NCBI GenBank assembly: GCA_037954665.1
Contig: JBBMOL010000073.1
Coordinates: 1,798,001 to 1,862,000 of the forward strand
DNA from: Laguncularia racemosa
Taxonomy: Eukaryota; Streptophyta; Magnoliopsida; Myrtales; Combretaceae
DNA: 64,000 nucleotides
Direction of reading: 5' to 3'
A program made the position numbers and the translations under genes. Within the stretch, counting starts at the first letter, position 1. Each line of letters starts with the position of its first letter. Below are positions 22,794-35,343 of the stretch, one piece after another. The notes below the pieces were generated by a model that was not told the DNA's origin, did no database searches, and saw only the letters and a list, made by a program, of their open reading frames with translations.

Positions 22794-23460
22794 AGAAGCA
22801 TAATGGAGTATAAGCGAGAGTTTAGTAGATTGTTGAAATTTGCTCCATTGGCCTACCAGAATGATGAAGAGGTAAAAGTTGATACATTTCGTGCGGGGCT
22901 GGATATCTATTTTCAAGCGGAGCTGAAAAGAAGTAAAGTTGTGACTTATGTGGAGATTGTGAATGAAGCCCGTATCCTGGAATAGGTGAGGGATATGAAG
23001 GGTATGGAGGGTCCTTCACACAGAAGAAAGGATGGAGGTAGTTTTGGGCAAAAATGGAGTAAGGATAAAGGAAAAGCAAAGAAGCAGTATCAACTACCAG
23101 TCCGACCTCAGAGGAGTCAGACTTATACTATAGTGTGCTGGAAGTGTAAGGGTAATCACAAGGCTAATGAATGTCCTCAGCTGAGAGGAAACTTTTATAG
23201 ATATGGGGTAGATGGACACATTGCTAGGCAATGTCAAAATCCTAAGGACCTCCAATGTTACACTTGTGGACAGTTTGGTCATACTTCCCATAATTGCCGG
23301 GGTAGGAGTGAGGGAGGTCAGCAGACTCAGGCTCAAACTCAGGCCCCAGCACCTAGGCATGATCTTAATCTTAGGAAGGGTAGACTGCGACCTCAGACTT
23401 AGGCACAAGTCTTTGCTATACAACAGACAGAGCCAGCTAATGTGGATGATGTAGTAGCAG

Positions 23461-23918
23461 GTAAGACTACTAAACTTATCTGATAGTTTGATGGTTAAAT
23501 AGTTGTAATGTAAATGAACCTATATATCTATATGAAAATGTAAATGTATAAGTGTAAATATGTATATGTGTGTGAATTTTGTTATGTATGGGATGCTGAT
23601 GCTTGTTATAAATTGAGTAATTGAATTAATGAATGAATCTATATGTGTAAATATGCATGAATGTGTGTGTAGACATGAATTTACATGTGTACATATGTAA
23701 AATAGTTGTATCTGCTTAGGGCTTAAACAAATTGTATTAGTGAATATATGCCTATAAGTACGTGTAAGTGTGTATATGCAAATGTGAATATATAGATGTG
23801 TTTATGGGTGTAGACATGAAGTAACTAAGTTGTAGATGTGACTATACTTAACTTGTCATTGAGTAGGATGTTAACAATAATTGCTGGAAGTGGAATGTGA
23901 TGTGTTTGATGATTTCAG
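23461..23918 (+). other. Apparent spliceosomal intron between gag and protease
   Basis: 458 bp starting GTAAGA after GTAGCAG and ending GATTTCAG before GTGTGATT. Its removal joins D-D-V-V-A-G to V-I-L-L-D-D in frame, restoring the expected passage just before the protease (A-V-V-x-G-I-L in related elements). The interior is AT-rich with TG/TA-rich text and has CTTAAC and GTTAAC candidate branch sites at about 23850-23873. The repeat CAGGT at both borders could alternatively be a 5-bp target duplication. Confidence 0.6.
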
Positions 23919-26900
23919 GTGTGATTCTATTAGATGATAATCCCGCTTATGCCTTGTTTGACACTGGAGCAACCCATTCTTATGTCGCCGAAGACTGGGT
24001 GAGACGGAACATGGCTCTAGTGAAGAGTCTGAAATGTGAATATATGGTAAGTACTCCTTCTGGAGGGGAGAGGATAGCAAGTTATCAATTGGAGAATGGT
24101 ATTGTGGTGATTGAAGGGCGGCAATTGCCAGCTGATTTGGTTGTTCTTAATATGAAAGGGTATGATGTTATCCTTGGCATGGATTGGCTGACCAGGTATA
24201 AGGTGCATCTAAATTGTCGGGATAAAGTGGCAGAGTTTTGTCTACCAGATGAGGAAGCATTCAGTTTCAGAGGGAGTATAAGGCGATCAATACCTAAAAT
24301 CATAGCAGCTAACAAAGCCAAGAAATTATTGAAGAAAGGATGTATAGGATATTTGGCTTCAGTGGTAGATACACAATTGAAAGAAAAGAGAGTGGAGGAT
24401 ATCCTGATTGTATGTGAATTCCCAAAAGTATTTACTGAGGAATTACTAAGCTTACCCCCAGATAGAGACGTTGAATTCGGCATTGAGGTAATGCCAGGTA
24501 TGAAACCTATATCTAAAGCTCCTTATCGTATGGCTCCTGTAGAATTGATGGAGTTGAAAAAGCAGTTGCAGGAATTATTGGATAAGGGTTTCATAAGGCC
24601 TAGTATGTCACCTTGGGGTGCACCGGTGTTATTTGTGAAAAAGAAGAATGATAGTCTACGTTTGTGTATAGATTACCGTGAGTTAAATAAGGTAACCATC
24701 AAGAATAAATATCCTTTACCCCGAATTGATGACTTATTTGATCAGTTGAATGGAGTAGCTGTATTCTCGAAGATTGATCTACAATTTGGATATCATTAAT
24801 TGAAGGTGAAGGAGGTTAACATACCAAAGACCGCCTTTCGAACCAGGTATGGTCACTATGAATTTCTGGTGATGCCTTTTGGTTTAACTAACGCCCCAGC
24901 TGCCTTTATGGATATGATGAATAGGGTATTTAAAGAATATTTGGATGACTTTGTGGTTATATTCGTTGATGATATCTTGATCTATTCTAAAGATAACGAG
25001 GAGCACGCTAAGCATTTAAGAAAGGTGTTGCAAACTCTATAGGAAAAACAGTTGTATGCTAAGTTGAAGAAATGTGATTTTTGGCTAGACCAGATTGCAT
25101 TCTTAGGCCATATTGTGTCAGGTTCTGGAATATCTGTAGATCCTGCAAAGATTAAGGCCATTACAGAGTGGAATCCTCCTACCACAATCAGGGAGGTAAG
25201 AAGTTTTCTTGGTATAGTAGGATATTACAGGAAATTTGTGAACTTTTCAAAGATAGTTGTACCCCTGACTCGGTTGATGAGGAAAGGAGTCAAATTTGAA
25301 TGGACAGACCAATGTGAGCAAAGCTTTCAGGAATTAAAGAGGAGATTAGTTTCAGCTCCTATTTTGGCCATTCCTAGTGGAACAGGTGGGTATGCTATAT
25401 ATTGTGATGCCTCTCAGATTGGATTAGGGTGTGTACTGATGCAAGATGACAAAGTTATAGCATATGCTTCCCGTCAGTTGAAACCATATGAGCAGAATTA
25501 TCCTACTCATGATTTGGAGTTGGCTGCTATAATATTTGCTTTAAAAATTTGGAGACATTATTTGTATGGTGATAAATGCGATGTATATACTGATCATAAG
25601 AGTTTAAAATACATCCTTACTCAAAAAGAGTTGAACATGCGACAAAGGCGATGGTTGGAATTGATGAAAGACTATGATCTAGCCATTCACTATCATCCCG
25701 GTAAAGCTAATGTAGTCGCTGATGCATTAAGTAGGAAACAGTGTAGCAATTTGGCAACTTTAATCACTGATAAAGTGGAAATATGGAGGGATTTAGAGCA
25801 GTTACAGTTAGAAATTATATGGCCAGGAGTAGAATCTAAATTAAATAGTTTGAGTATTCAGCCTACATTGAAAGATCAGATTCAGGAAGCACAGCTAACT
25901 GATGAGGAACTGCAAAAAGTCAAAAATAGTATGATTAGATATCCCGACTTTATATGTGATGAGACTGGAGTATTAAGATTCAAAGGTAGATTATGCGTAC
26001 CAGCAATAGAGAAGATCAAAAAAGCAATTCCAGATGAGGCTCATCATACCATTTATACAAACCACCTAGGAAGCAATAAGATGTATAGGGATGCAAAATC
26101 AGTGTATTGGTGACCAAGGATGAAGAAAGACATTGCAGAATATGTAGCAAAGTGTAGCACTTGCCAACAAGTTAAAGCAGAGCATCAAAAACCTAGAAGG
26201 TTATTACAACCCCTCTCCATTCCTAAATGGAAGTGGGAGCAAATTTCCATGGATTTTGTTATAGGATTAACCGGGACCAGGAAACAACATAATGCTATTT
26301 GGGTAATCGTTGATAGACTGACTAAACCAGCCCATTTCCTTCCAATTCAGCAGAGCATGCCACTATCTCGCTTAGCAGCGTTATATATTAAGGAAATAGT
26401 GCGATTACATGGAGTATCAGCTTCTATTGTTTCTGATAGAGATCCCAGGTTTATTTCTAGATTTTGGCAAACCCTACAGGAAGATATGGGCACCAAATTG
26501 AAGTTCAGTACAGCTTATCATCCTCAGACAGATGGTCAAACAGAGAGAACGATACAGACACTTGAGGATATGTTGAGAGCATGTGTTTTGGAGTTTAGTG
26601 GTAATTGAGATGAACATTTGCCACTAATCGAGTTTGCATATAATAACAGCTATCATAGTACTATACAGATGGCCCCATATGAAGCCCTATATGGAAGAAA
26701 ATGTAGATCCCCATTATATCGGGATGAGATTGGAGAGAAACAAGTAGTGGGATCGGAAATGCTCCAACAGCTGAAGGATAAAGTTCAGGTGATAAAGGCC
26801 AGAATGCAAACAACACAAAGTAGACAGAAAAGTTATGCTGATAAACGCAGAAAACCATTAGAGTTTCAAGTTAGAGACTTTGTGTTCTTGAAAGTATAAA

Positions 26901-27255
26901 AGGGAAGTTAAGTCCTCGTTATATTGGTCCATACCAGATTTAGAGGAGGATTGGAGCTGTGGCATATGAACTTGAGTTACCTACTGAGTTAGCCAATATC
27001 CATAATGTATTCCATGTGTCTTCATTGAAGAAATGTGTTAGCGATCCGACAGTTGTCTTAGAACATCTACCAAAAGGACTCCAGGAGAACATGACATATG
27101 AGGAGTATCCCATTGCCATTTTGGACAGGTCCACTAGGCAACTCAGAAACTGGGATATTACATTTATAAAAGTCCTTTGGAATAGCCATACTGAGGCAGA
27201 AGCCACATGGGAGAGAGAAGATCATATGAGGATTAAATACCCAGACTTATTCTAA
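23919..27255 (+). pseudogene. Tekay pol: protease, RT, RNase H, integrase, C-terminal domain
   Basis: Enzyme polyprotein. Protease active site FDTGATHSY with D at 23960. RT from about 24500: [37 protein letters not shown], and FVDDILIYS at 24962-24988. RNase H from about 25380 ([22 protein letters not shown]). Integrase has the zinc finger at 26040-26175 (H-H-C-C), the core Asp in SMDFVIGL (26252), Asp in SDRDPRF (26435) and Glu in TERT (26543), a D-35-E spacing, so the catalytic triad is intact. Stops: 24797 TAA, 25040 TAG, 26111 TGA, 26606 TGA, 26897 TAA with a small deletion, 26941 TAG. The last block 26959-27255 holds IHNVFHVSSLKKC and the C-terminal chromodomain-like stretch ending KYPDLF. 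Confidence 0.9.
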
Positions 27256-27394
27256 ACAGGTAACTACTGTTTTACCTTTAGGATATAAATATGTATGGCC
27301 TCACTTAAATTCTAAGTGTTTTGTAATTTAAGAATAGAATATTAAAATACAATGAGTTGTACCTGCGTAATAGTTTCGAGGACGAAACTATTTT

Positions 27395-27426
27395 AAGGAG
27401 GGGGGGGGGGGGGGGGGGGGGGGGAA
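27395..27426 (+). other. Polypurine tract expanded to a run of 25 G
   Basis: AAGGA followed by 25 consecutive G (27400-27424) and AA, immediately before the 3' LTR. Preceded by TTTCGAGGACGAAA, common just upstream of gypsy polypurine tracts. The G-run length may be affected by sequencing. Confidence 0.75.
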
Positions 27427-27502
27427 TGTGAGGATCTAAACTTAAGCAATAATGTTAAAATTAAAATAGTATATATATGTGTATGTATGTAAGATAAAAT
27501 GA

Positions 27503-27541
<39 letters not shown>

Positions 27542-27597
27542 ATACGCTAAAAATAAAGTAAAATATATAAAATAATAATAATAATATGAATTATATG

Positions 27598-27643
<46 letters not shown>

Positions 27644-30481
27644 TGGAATATATAAATATGTAAAAAAAAATGTACACATTATATTATATTATATTATAGC
27701 CAAAAAAAGAAAAAAAATAGAGGAAGGAAAAAAAAAATTGCAGAACAGCACCCTCATTCAATGTCAGCAAAATTAAGTAATATTATATATATATATATAC
27801 ACACATTAGAATAGAGAAAGAAGATAAAACAAATCATCAAAAAATTAGAAAAAAAAAAAAGAAACCAAAACTCTCTCCATTTCATCCGAATTTTCTGAGC
27901 AAATTGAAATTGAAATTTCAAACATCAGGATAGGAAGAAGAACAAGATTGAAGTAGGATGCAACAAGAATTTGAAGAAATTGAAGAAAAAAATCAAATTA
28001 AATAGGGAGGATTTTGTCTGTTCATTCGAAGGGGTTAGGGTAAATCTGCTGCTAGGTCAAGCTAGGGTTAAGGTTTTGGGTGTGAGAGGATTCCGGCCGA
28101 CATAGTGATTGCCGGCTTTGGCGGCCGGAGGCCGGTGAATGGAGCAGCCCCTGGTAACGCCCGGAACTTCCTATTTTTGTTAAAAATATCAAATGTTAAT
28201 GAAAAATTATGATTTCTGGTATTCTGGCATAATGTTGTATGGATATTAATGTGATAATTTTATTTTTCTGAAATTTGATTCACAAATATGTGGTCCTTAA
28301 GCAATGCTCTGTTTTGGTCGTAAATTAAATTGGAAACTAAATAGGCCAAATGATGTATTTTTGATGTAATTTTTAGTATATAAGATCCTTATATGATTTA
28401 ACAGATCACCAAATTACTAATTGTTCATATTGGAGTCGTTTCCTATTTTTAGTGAATTTTTCAAGCTAATTGCCCTGTTCTGGCCAAATTAAATCCTTAG
28501 CAAAATTAGAGAATTTGATTTGATTAGTTGAATTTGATGTTCAGTTGAGGTTCATTGAAGCACAATATGATTTTAAGAAGCTTGGGTTAGTTACGAAACA
28601 AAAACGGGAGTGTTCGGTGCAAGATCGTGATAATTTAGAAGCATACGATGCAATATAGAATCAAATCGAAATTTAATTACATTAATATATAATAGAACGT
28701 AGTATACCTGTATGTATATGAATTAGAAATTGTAGGAAAATGGTGGATTATCTGAGGTTAGGATGGAATTCAGGGGTTTGGAATACTAAATTAGCAATGT
28801 AGGGTTCAATAGAGTGAATGAGGTGACATTGATTGGTATACTGATGATTCAGGTGTTTCTGTTGAGTAAGGAGGATAAAGGAATTTGGCCGATGCGACTG
28901 TTTGGATTGGCATACATTGTTTCAGGTGAGTACCCCCTTAACTCCTCTCTTGGGTACAAGTGGTTGATAAAGTAGACTACTTGTTGTTGGCTGAAATCAC
29001 CCTATATGATCACTTACTGTGATCAATGCAGGAGGATTGTTGAATTACATTGGTTTGCTGATGGCTGGTTGTGTGTCATGATATGATTGGATTATGAAAA
29101 AAAAAAAAAAGGGGAACATTCTAGAAAATCCTAGAATGAGAGTTGGGTGCGAGATTTGATTATACTATTCTTGATTGTATGTGATGTAATGAACTTAAAT
29201 TATTGAATACTTCATGATTGTAATGTAATGCTGGGTTATTTTTAGCTTATTAGATGGGGTTTATATGACTGGTTAAGTTCATACTATTGTTGTCTTGGTA
29301 ACGATGAAATATCTAAATGGATAATAAAATGGGGTTTAGGCTATAAGTACCTACTAACCCAAAACACTTGTAAGAAAAGTCATGTTCCCTGCCTAGTAAG
29401 TTTGTGGTACGACCTTTGAGTCAACTCGGATGGGTTTGTGGCACGGTCGACGAACCAGCCCGATTTAGTGACCTATGGGGATCTGGTCACCCCTTTTGTT
29501 CGAAGCAGGTGAAAGGCGAGCTGAATGTTTCTAATTAAAAAGAGTATGTAAGGATGTTTTAATTGGTTGAGAAAACATTAAGTTTTGAAACGTACATGAG
29601 GGTAGTTTATCTATCAGTTGACAGGCTTTGCCTAGGTTAACTGAAAAATATTTGTGACATGTGAGTAAACATGAGTGATTGAAATGGTCTCCAATGAGAA
29701 GGTTATGAGTTTAGCAAAATGGAATTACAGGGAAAATATCATTAAGTAAGATCATGGTGATGTTAAAATGTAATAAATTGAATTAGGTTTCTTGCGAGTA
29801 TAACTTGAGTTGAAAACTTGCTTGCTTAAGTAATCACTTCGAGGTATTTAATAATATTGTTGATTACTATTATGTGATTTTGTTGTTTGTTTTTGCTGGG
29901 TTGCTTGATTTTATACTCACTTTGCTTCTTAAGAAGCTAAGGGGTTAGTGTTTTTGCTAACCTCGGGTACAAGTACTGAAGAATAAGTTATTAGAGACTT
30001 GGGTTTTTGGAGAGGGTCAATAGAGGCAAAGAGCCCTTAGTTCCATTTTGGAACCTCTGTTATTTGTAATAAGATCTATTGGTGTTAATCTTCATATTGT
30101 AATGTAAATATTTGTGTGTATAAGGTTGGATTTGTAATCTTTTGAGCCACTTAAGGCTACAGGATTAATCATGGGCTATGCCTACTTACCGGGAATGCAG
30201 ATCCCAATGGTATATATATATATATGATGTATGATGTGACAAGAGATTTTAAGTACATGTGTTTATATATGATGTGGATATGAAATGATAGTGCTGTTCG
30301 CGCCATTTTACAGGACGTTTATAAAATTACATACAGGTTGGAGTTACAGGTTCAATATTAGCAAAAATTGCCTTATTTCTAATTCAGAGACGACATAGCA
30401 ACCTACCTACAGGTACCGAGGATAGTTACAGGAATTTTTGGAATAGGTTCAAGAATCAGACCTAGTAGGTGTGTCGCTACT
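27427..30481 (+). repeat. 3' LTR of Tekay element
   Basis: 3055 bp from TGTGAGGATC to GTCGCTACT; the last base is T where the 5' LTR has A. It aligns with 16055-18685 plus 20834-21230. By eye the mismatches are sparse, about one in a few tens of bases, so the insertion is not very old. Its second AT tract (about 27601-27638) is much longer than in the 5' LTR. Confidence 0.92.
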
Positions 30482-30486
30482 TAGTT

Positions 30487-32664
30487 GATGTTTCACTAGC
30501 AAAAGATATATTTGGTCATGATTTAAAATAATTTGAAGTGTAGACAAAAGCTAGAAGGGACAAATGCATATCAAATTACCCCTAAACTTCTGATGTTTTT
30601 CTAAGTTGATGTTTTTAAACCATTTAAAATATTTACTAGTTTTATATGCGGCATGTTATGTATATATAAAATAAACTAGGAGCATCTAGTTACTATTACT
30701 AGACAGTGCAAAACAAGACAAATAAGACAAAAAAAAATTTGGATCACGCTTGGTATGTTTAGTACTAGACAAAGATTTTTGTCATGTCCATTGATTAAAA
30801 TTGCAAAGTACTATACTAAATATGGTAATTTTGACAATTATACCCTTTTATAATATTATGGTTATTTAATTACATTTTTAATATTATAAAAAAATACAAT
30901 TTGAAGAGATTATTTAATTCACATATAATCCTACAAATTCTATAAAAAAATGTAAATCCATTGATTGAAAAAATTAATAATTCATATTATAAATTATAAT
31001 AATTTGTGTTATATTTAATAATATAAGACATTGTAAATATTATATTAGTAATTTTTAATAATTGTCATAAAAAATAATTATTATTATTGTTGTTGTTATT
31101 TTTGTCATTGTTGTTATTGGAAATTATTATTATTTTATTTTTATTACTATTATTATTGTTATAGCAAGCAATAGAAATGCAATAGATGTGTAGAGATGTT
31201 TGGGAAATTTTCAAAAAAAAAAAACGATATTTTGTCTTATGACACATATTTTGTATCTTATTTGACATGGTATAAATTTCAGTTGTTTTGTTTAGTACTT
31301 CATCTCTTTTTTGTCCAGTACTTAAATCATTTTTTCAACCAAACGTAGGATAACTATAATTGTCCAATCCAGTACCACAATTTTCGAGCAATCAATTACA
31401 TTTTTTTAATGACTTAGAATTCAATAGAATATTTCATATAAGATAATCATACAAAACACCAAAATTTTGATTTAATTTGGTGATTTTTGCTAAGTCGAAA
31501 GTATGCCCAGAAGAAAAAAAATGGCCATGAATTATCTTCTCTTTTGCAAGCTAAATTAGCTATGTGGGGAGGGTGCATAAAATACATGCCAAAAGAAAGA
31601 ACGGACATAACAATAATTTATTTTTGTTATTTTTAATCTCCTTGATTTCCCTATTAAATGTTCATTCTTTATTCTAGAAATCGATATTCATGGGTTAATT
31701 ATTTTGTCATCCTTATTAATTATTTATATTACAACTATTTTCCGTTAGGTTGTGATAATTGCGTATAATCATTGCAGAATGGGATTACTTTTATAATTAT
31801 TTAATAACACCGTATTAATTATTTATTTAATTAATCTGACTCCTCATTGGCAAGTGTTTACTTGCACTCCCATCTTTTCTGGGATTCAAATACTCGATTG
31901 ACCAACGAATAGAGGATGGGATTTGACCTTGCATCCTGTTTGTGGTATTAAATTATCGAAATCTTCCAAATTTATGTGTTAAGACGGAATAAGTCTTCCC
32001 AATTTTTGGCACACACCAAAAAAAAAAAAAAAAGCGATGAAGGGAGTTTTTGAGTTGTAATTTTAATGTCGTTTTGAAACCAAATATTTAAGATAATAAA
32101 GATATAAAAATAACAAAAAGGATAAGTATATATAATGACTACATAATAAATATAAAAATAGAGGAATAATACGTATAAATCAGAAATAAATAAAATACTA
32201 ATAAAATTAAAAAAAAAACGAAATATAAGGCCCAAGAAGATATATCTATGTTCCGTTAATCGTTTCATCTCCCTTAGGCCGACTGGGCCAAATTATTATT
32301 CTAATATAAGTAAAGAAAATAAACAAAAATCAAGTGGTTGACCTCCGATAGATGGTTCTAATTTTTATCTTCATTATTTGTGTTTATTACGAGTAGATAA
32401 GACGTTGGAAAGCTTGGGAGGAGGAAACTCGGAGAGAGGAATATCAAGGAGCCAACGGCAATGTTTTACTTTATATTGCTCGTTAAGGCTAACACATTTT
32501 ATAAAGAAAATGATGAAGGAGGTTTCAAGATATTTGAAAAGATGTTAAATAAAAAAATTTTAGGTTTTTCATATACTATAAAATATTTAAAAACCTTCAA
32601 AACAAATCTTTTTTAGCTTTTAGTGAGTGTTTGAAGAATTTATTAGCAAGACCTTTTTAGTAAA
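30487..32664. other. AT-rich intergenic sequence with weak inverted similarity
   Basis: No genes seen. The ends of about 30700-31375 resemble each other in inverted orientation (TTAGTACTAGACAA against TTGTCCAGTACTTAAA), which may be an old MITE. ATT triplet repeats at 31075-31160 and a T/A-rich remainder. Confidence 0.35.
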
Positions 32665-32665
32665 T

Positions 32666-33191
32666 GAGAAAAATATACTTTTAATTCTTAATGTTGGCCT
32701 ACTTTTTTAATGGAGTCCTCAACTTTTTTTTATTATAATTATTCTATTTGAGTCTCTACATTTTCAAAATTTTATAAAATTCATTAAATTTTGTATCCAT
32801 CTATGGCATGTATTAGCTTCTAATTAGCTTTAAACTAGTTGACAAAGGTAGTTAGGGTACACATAAATTTTTTCGTCCCATTTTTTTACTTTTAATTATT
32901 ATTTTTTTATTTTGTATTTTTATTATATTATATCATTATATATATTTAATATTATTTTATTATATTATGTAAATAAATATATTTAATATTATTATTTTGT
33001 TAATTTAATTATTGAAAACCAACTTGAAGTTAATACATGTTACAAATAGATGGAACACTTAATAGATTTAACATAAGTCCCTTTTTATAATGTTTTAAAA
33101 ATATTGAGAATTTAAATAAAAAGAGAAAAAAAGTTAAAAACTCAAAAAAAAAAAGTAGATATACATTGAGAACTAAAAGTGTAATTTTCCC
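32666..33191 (+). mobile_element. Mutator-like MITE, copy 1
   Basis: About 526 bp with long terminal inverted repeats of the form GGGARAATTACACTTTTAG. Flanks TTTAGTAAA and TTTAATGAA are a 9-bp duplication with two changes. Its interior (GTTAGGGTACACATAAATTT) matches copy 2 at 54988-55540 in inverted orientation. No coding capacity. Confidence 0.65.
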
Positions 33192-33384
33192 TTTAATGAA
33201 CTATCAATCATTTTTATTTCTTTTGAAACCCTCTTATAAGTTACTTTGTGATATTCATGGTGATGATTTACTTTATTTCCCCTCCACACCACCCCGACCC
33301 CCGCTTTTTTTTATTGTAATCATATATCTAACTTGAAAAATTTTATAGACTAATAATAGAAGGTTCCAACATTAGTACTACAAC

Positions 33385-33781
33385 TGTTGGTATGTGGAAT
33401 GTTTATTAGATTCAAATAAAAAGGCGTAAATGGTATTTTTTTAAGAAAGTATTGAAGTAGAAAATAGTAAAAGATGATAAAATGTAATAGAGAGCATTTA
33501 GGATTGGAGAAGCCTTTATGTGTGTGTGTGTGTGTGTTTTTAGCTTAGTTACAAATGAGTGTCATATGCCTATTTATAGACTTCCTCCTCAATGGATGGA
33601 GAAAATAATTTGATCCAACAATTAAAATACATTACCTAGAATGTTATAACTACCATTTAGAATATTTCATAAAAATATCTCAACTAACAATTCTAGAAAT
33701 TGCACCTAACATATTCTCTAGAATGTGGATGGTGAAATGGACTTAAGCTAAGAAATGAGCCAAAGTGGATCAATTTTAACA
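33385..33781 (-). repeat. 3' LTR of the copia element
   Basis: 397 bp, TGTTGGTATG to ATTTTAACA. It includes a (GT) microsatellite at about 33519-33536 that the other LTR lacks. The minus-strand AAAGAAGAG polypurine tract abuts it at 33782. Confidence 0.85.
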
Positions 33782-34563
33782 CTCTTCTTTAATACACTTT
33801 GGTGTCACTCAAACCACATGTCTGATCATCTCAAACTTTTTGCATGGAAACACCTTAGTAAATATGTTTGCAAGCTGCTCCTCTGTCTAGTAGTACTTGA
33901 GCTCAATTTCTCCATTGCTTGTTTCTTCTTGTACAAAGTGATACTTAATATCAATGTGCTTTGACCTATTATGGTGCACTAGATTTTTAGCAATTGCTAT
34001 GCACGACTTATCACAATAGATGATTGTTGGCTCCTTTTGCTTTTCTCCCATGTCTTCCAAAACTCTTCTTAGCCATTACTTGACTTGTTGTTACTATAAC
34101 TACAGTATGTTCTACATCTACTAATGATTGTACCACAGTTATTTGTTTCTTAGAGCCCCATGAGAATATTCCTAAACCAAGTGAGAATTTGCAACTTGAG
34201 GTGCTCTCCATATCATAAACCGATCCTCCCTAATCATTATTTGTATAACCAATCAGCCTTGTTTCATATGTGGACTTGTAACATATACTGAAATCCTTTG
34301 TGTCTTGTAAATATCTTAGAATTCACTTTCTTGCTCCATAATGTACTTAGCTTAGTTTTTGCATGAACCACCATAATAGACTTATGGCATACATAACGTC
34401 TAGTTAAGTAGCTATTAGATATAGTAGGGTACCGATGAGACTTCTATAGATGGAATTGTTAGCTTCCTTCAATCTATCTTCTTTCCTAAATTTCTCATTA
34501 AGGACTAGCAATGATGAGTGCTTACTATTCATATCAAATTCTAAATTTATAAACCTAATGAAA

Positions 34564-35343
34564 TGTACGATCTGAGCTAGACAAGTGTACCTATCTAATG
34601 TAGCATAGATTTTAGGATATTGTCTATAGGGATCTTGAAAATAAATACTAGGTATTGCTATTTTTCTACTATTTAGCCTAAATCTTGAAGTGAGATTTAT
34701 GATTCAAATACTAAACAACTAGTCTAGCAACCCTAAGATCAATTGTGTATGCTTTCAAAAAATAAATTCAATCACAGGACATACCACTCACCTTGATCCA
34801 CCCTAAACCTTAAAATTCTTATGAAAATGGATTGCTTAATGAATTATTCATGTTTTGCACTACAACATCTCATCAACTAAATCAATAACTCCCTTGAGTC
34901 AATTAATTCTTCATGTGTTCTCTCCTAAGGTTTTGAAAAAATGATCTCAAAACTTCTTAGATATGAAATTAAGGTGCTATTTATAGCTTTCTAATGATCA
35001 TAGGTCAGCATGGTCTACTACATGGTCGTGCTTAGAACGGGGCTAAAAAACAGAGCCTTTGTTTTCGCCTCTGATGCATGCTTTGGTCATCCCTGCCATT
35101 CAACATGGCCATACTAAAGGTAAGGCTAGAAAAAGAAAATTTCTTCCTTTTGCAAAATTGATCTAAACTTGTTTAATTTGCCTTGATTTCTCTTTGATCA
35201 TCATGAAATCTTTCAAATGAGCTCTTTAAACCCTTAAATGAATTTTTTCAAAAAATAAGTATCCTTTTCTTCAATAATTCACAAGAATACATAATAAATT
35301 GTCCAAATAAGCACAAATAATAAGAGTCTTTTAACACTTATCA
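34564..35343 (-). mobile_element. Solo LTR inside copia RT
   Basis: The copia RT text is continuous up to about 35345 and resumes at about 34560. The stretch between is non-coding, starts TGTACGATCTGAGC and ends AACACTTATCA on the plus strand; on the minus strand TGATAAGTGTTAAAAG is a common plant gypsy LTR start. No matching target duplication was found, so both ends are approximate. Confidence 0.5.

Larger units (their letters stand above)
21448..23460 (+). pseudogene. Tekay gag (capsid and zinc knuckles), split by a solo LTR
   Basis: Structural protein of the Tekay particle. Exon-like parts: 21448-21935 starting MECGRSRGRGRGRR, an Arg/Gly-rich N-terminus, then the capsid motifs AHDWWVSQKELMEA and WPAFKDVFLSQHFP; after the inserted solo LTR it resumes at 22799 with MEYKREFSRLLKFAP. 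Zinc knuckles lie near 23140-23300: CWKCKGNHKANEC (one residue short), a middle one that has lost its cysteines (FYRYGVDGHIARQC) and CYTCGQFGHTSHNC (canonical). In-frame TAGs at 22983 and 23400 probably derive from CAG. Without the insertion the two parts join in frame through R-S-I-M. Confidence 0.85.
16055..30481 (+). mobile_element. Ty3/gypsy Tekay (Del) chromovirus, complete but inactive, with nested insertions
   Basis: Full-length element: 5' LTR 16055-21230 (holding a solo LTR), primer site 21234, gag 21448-23460 (holding another solo LTR), apparent intron 23461-23918, pro-RT-RNase H-integrase-C-terminal domain 23919-27255, polypurine tract 27395-27426, 3' LTR 27427-30481. Flanks read TGGTT (16050-16054) and TAGTT (30482-30486), a 5-bp target duplication with one change. 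The long LTRs, three-knuckle gag and the C-terminal domain ending MRIKYPDLF indicate the Tekay/Del chromovirus lineage. Stops in gag and pol show it cannot move by itself. Confidence 0.9.

Noticed and set aside
30700..31375. MITE with inverted ends
   Set aside because: Inverted similarity is patchy and no duplication was found, so it is only mentioned as a possibility.
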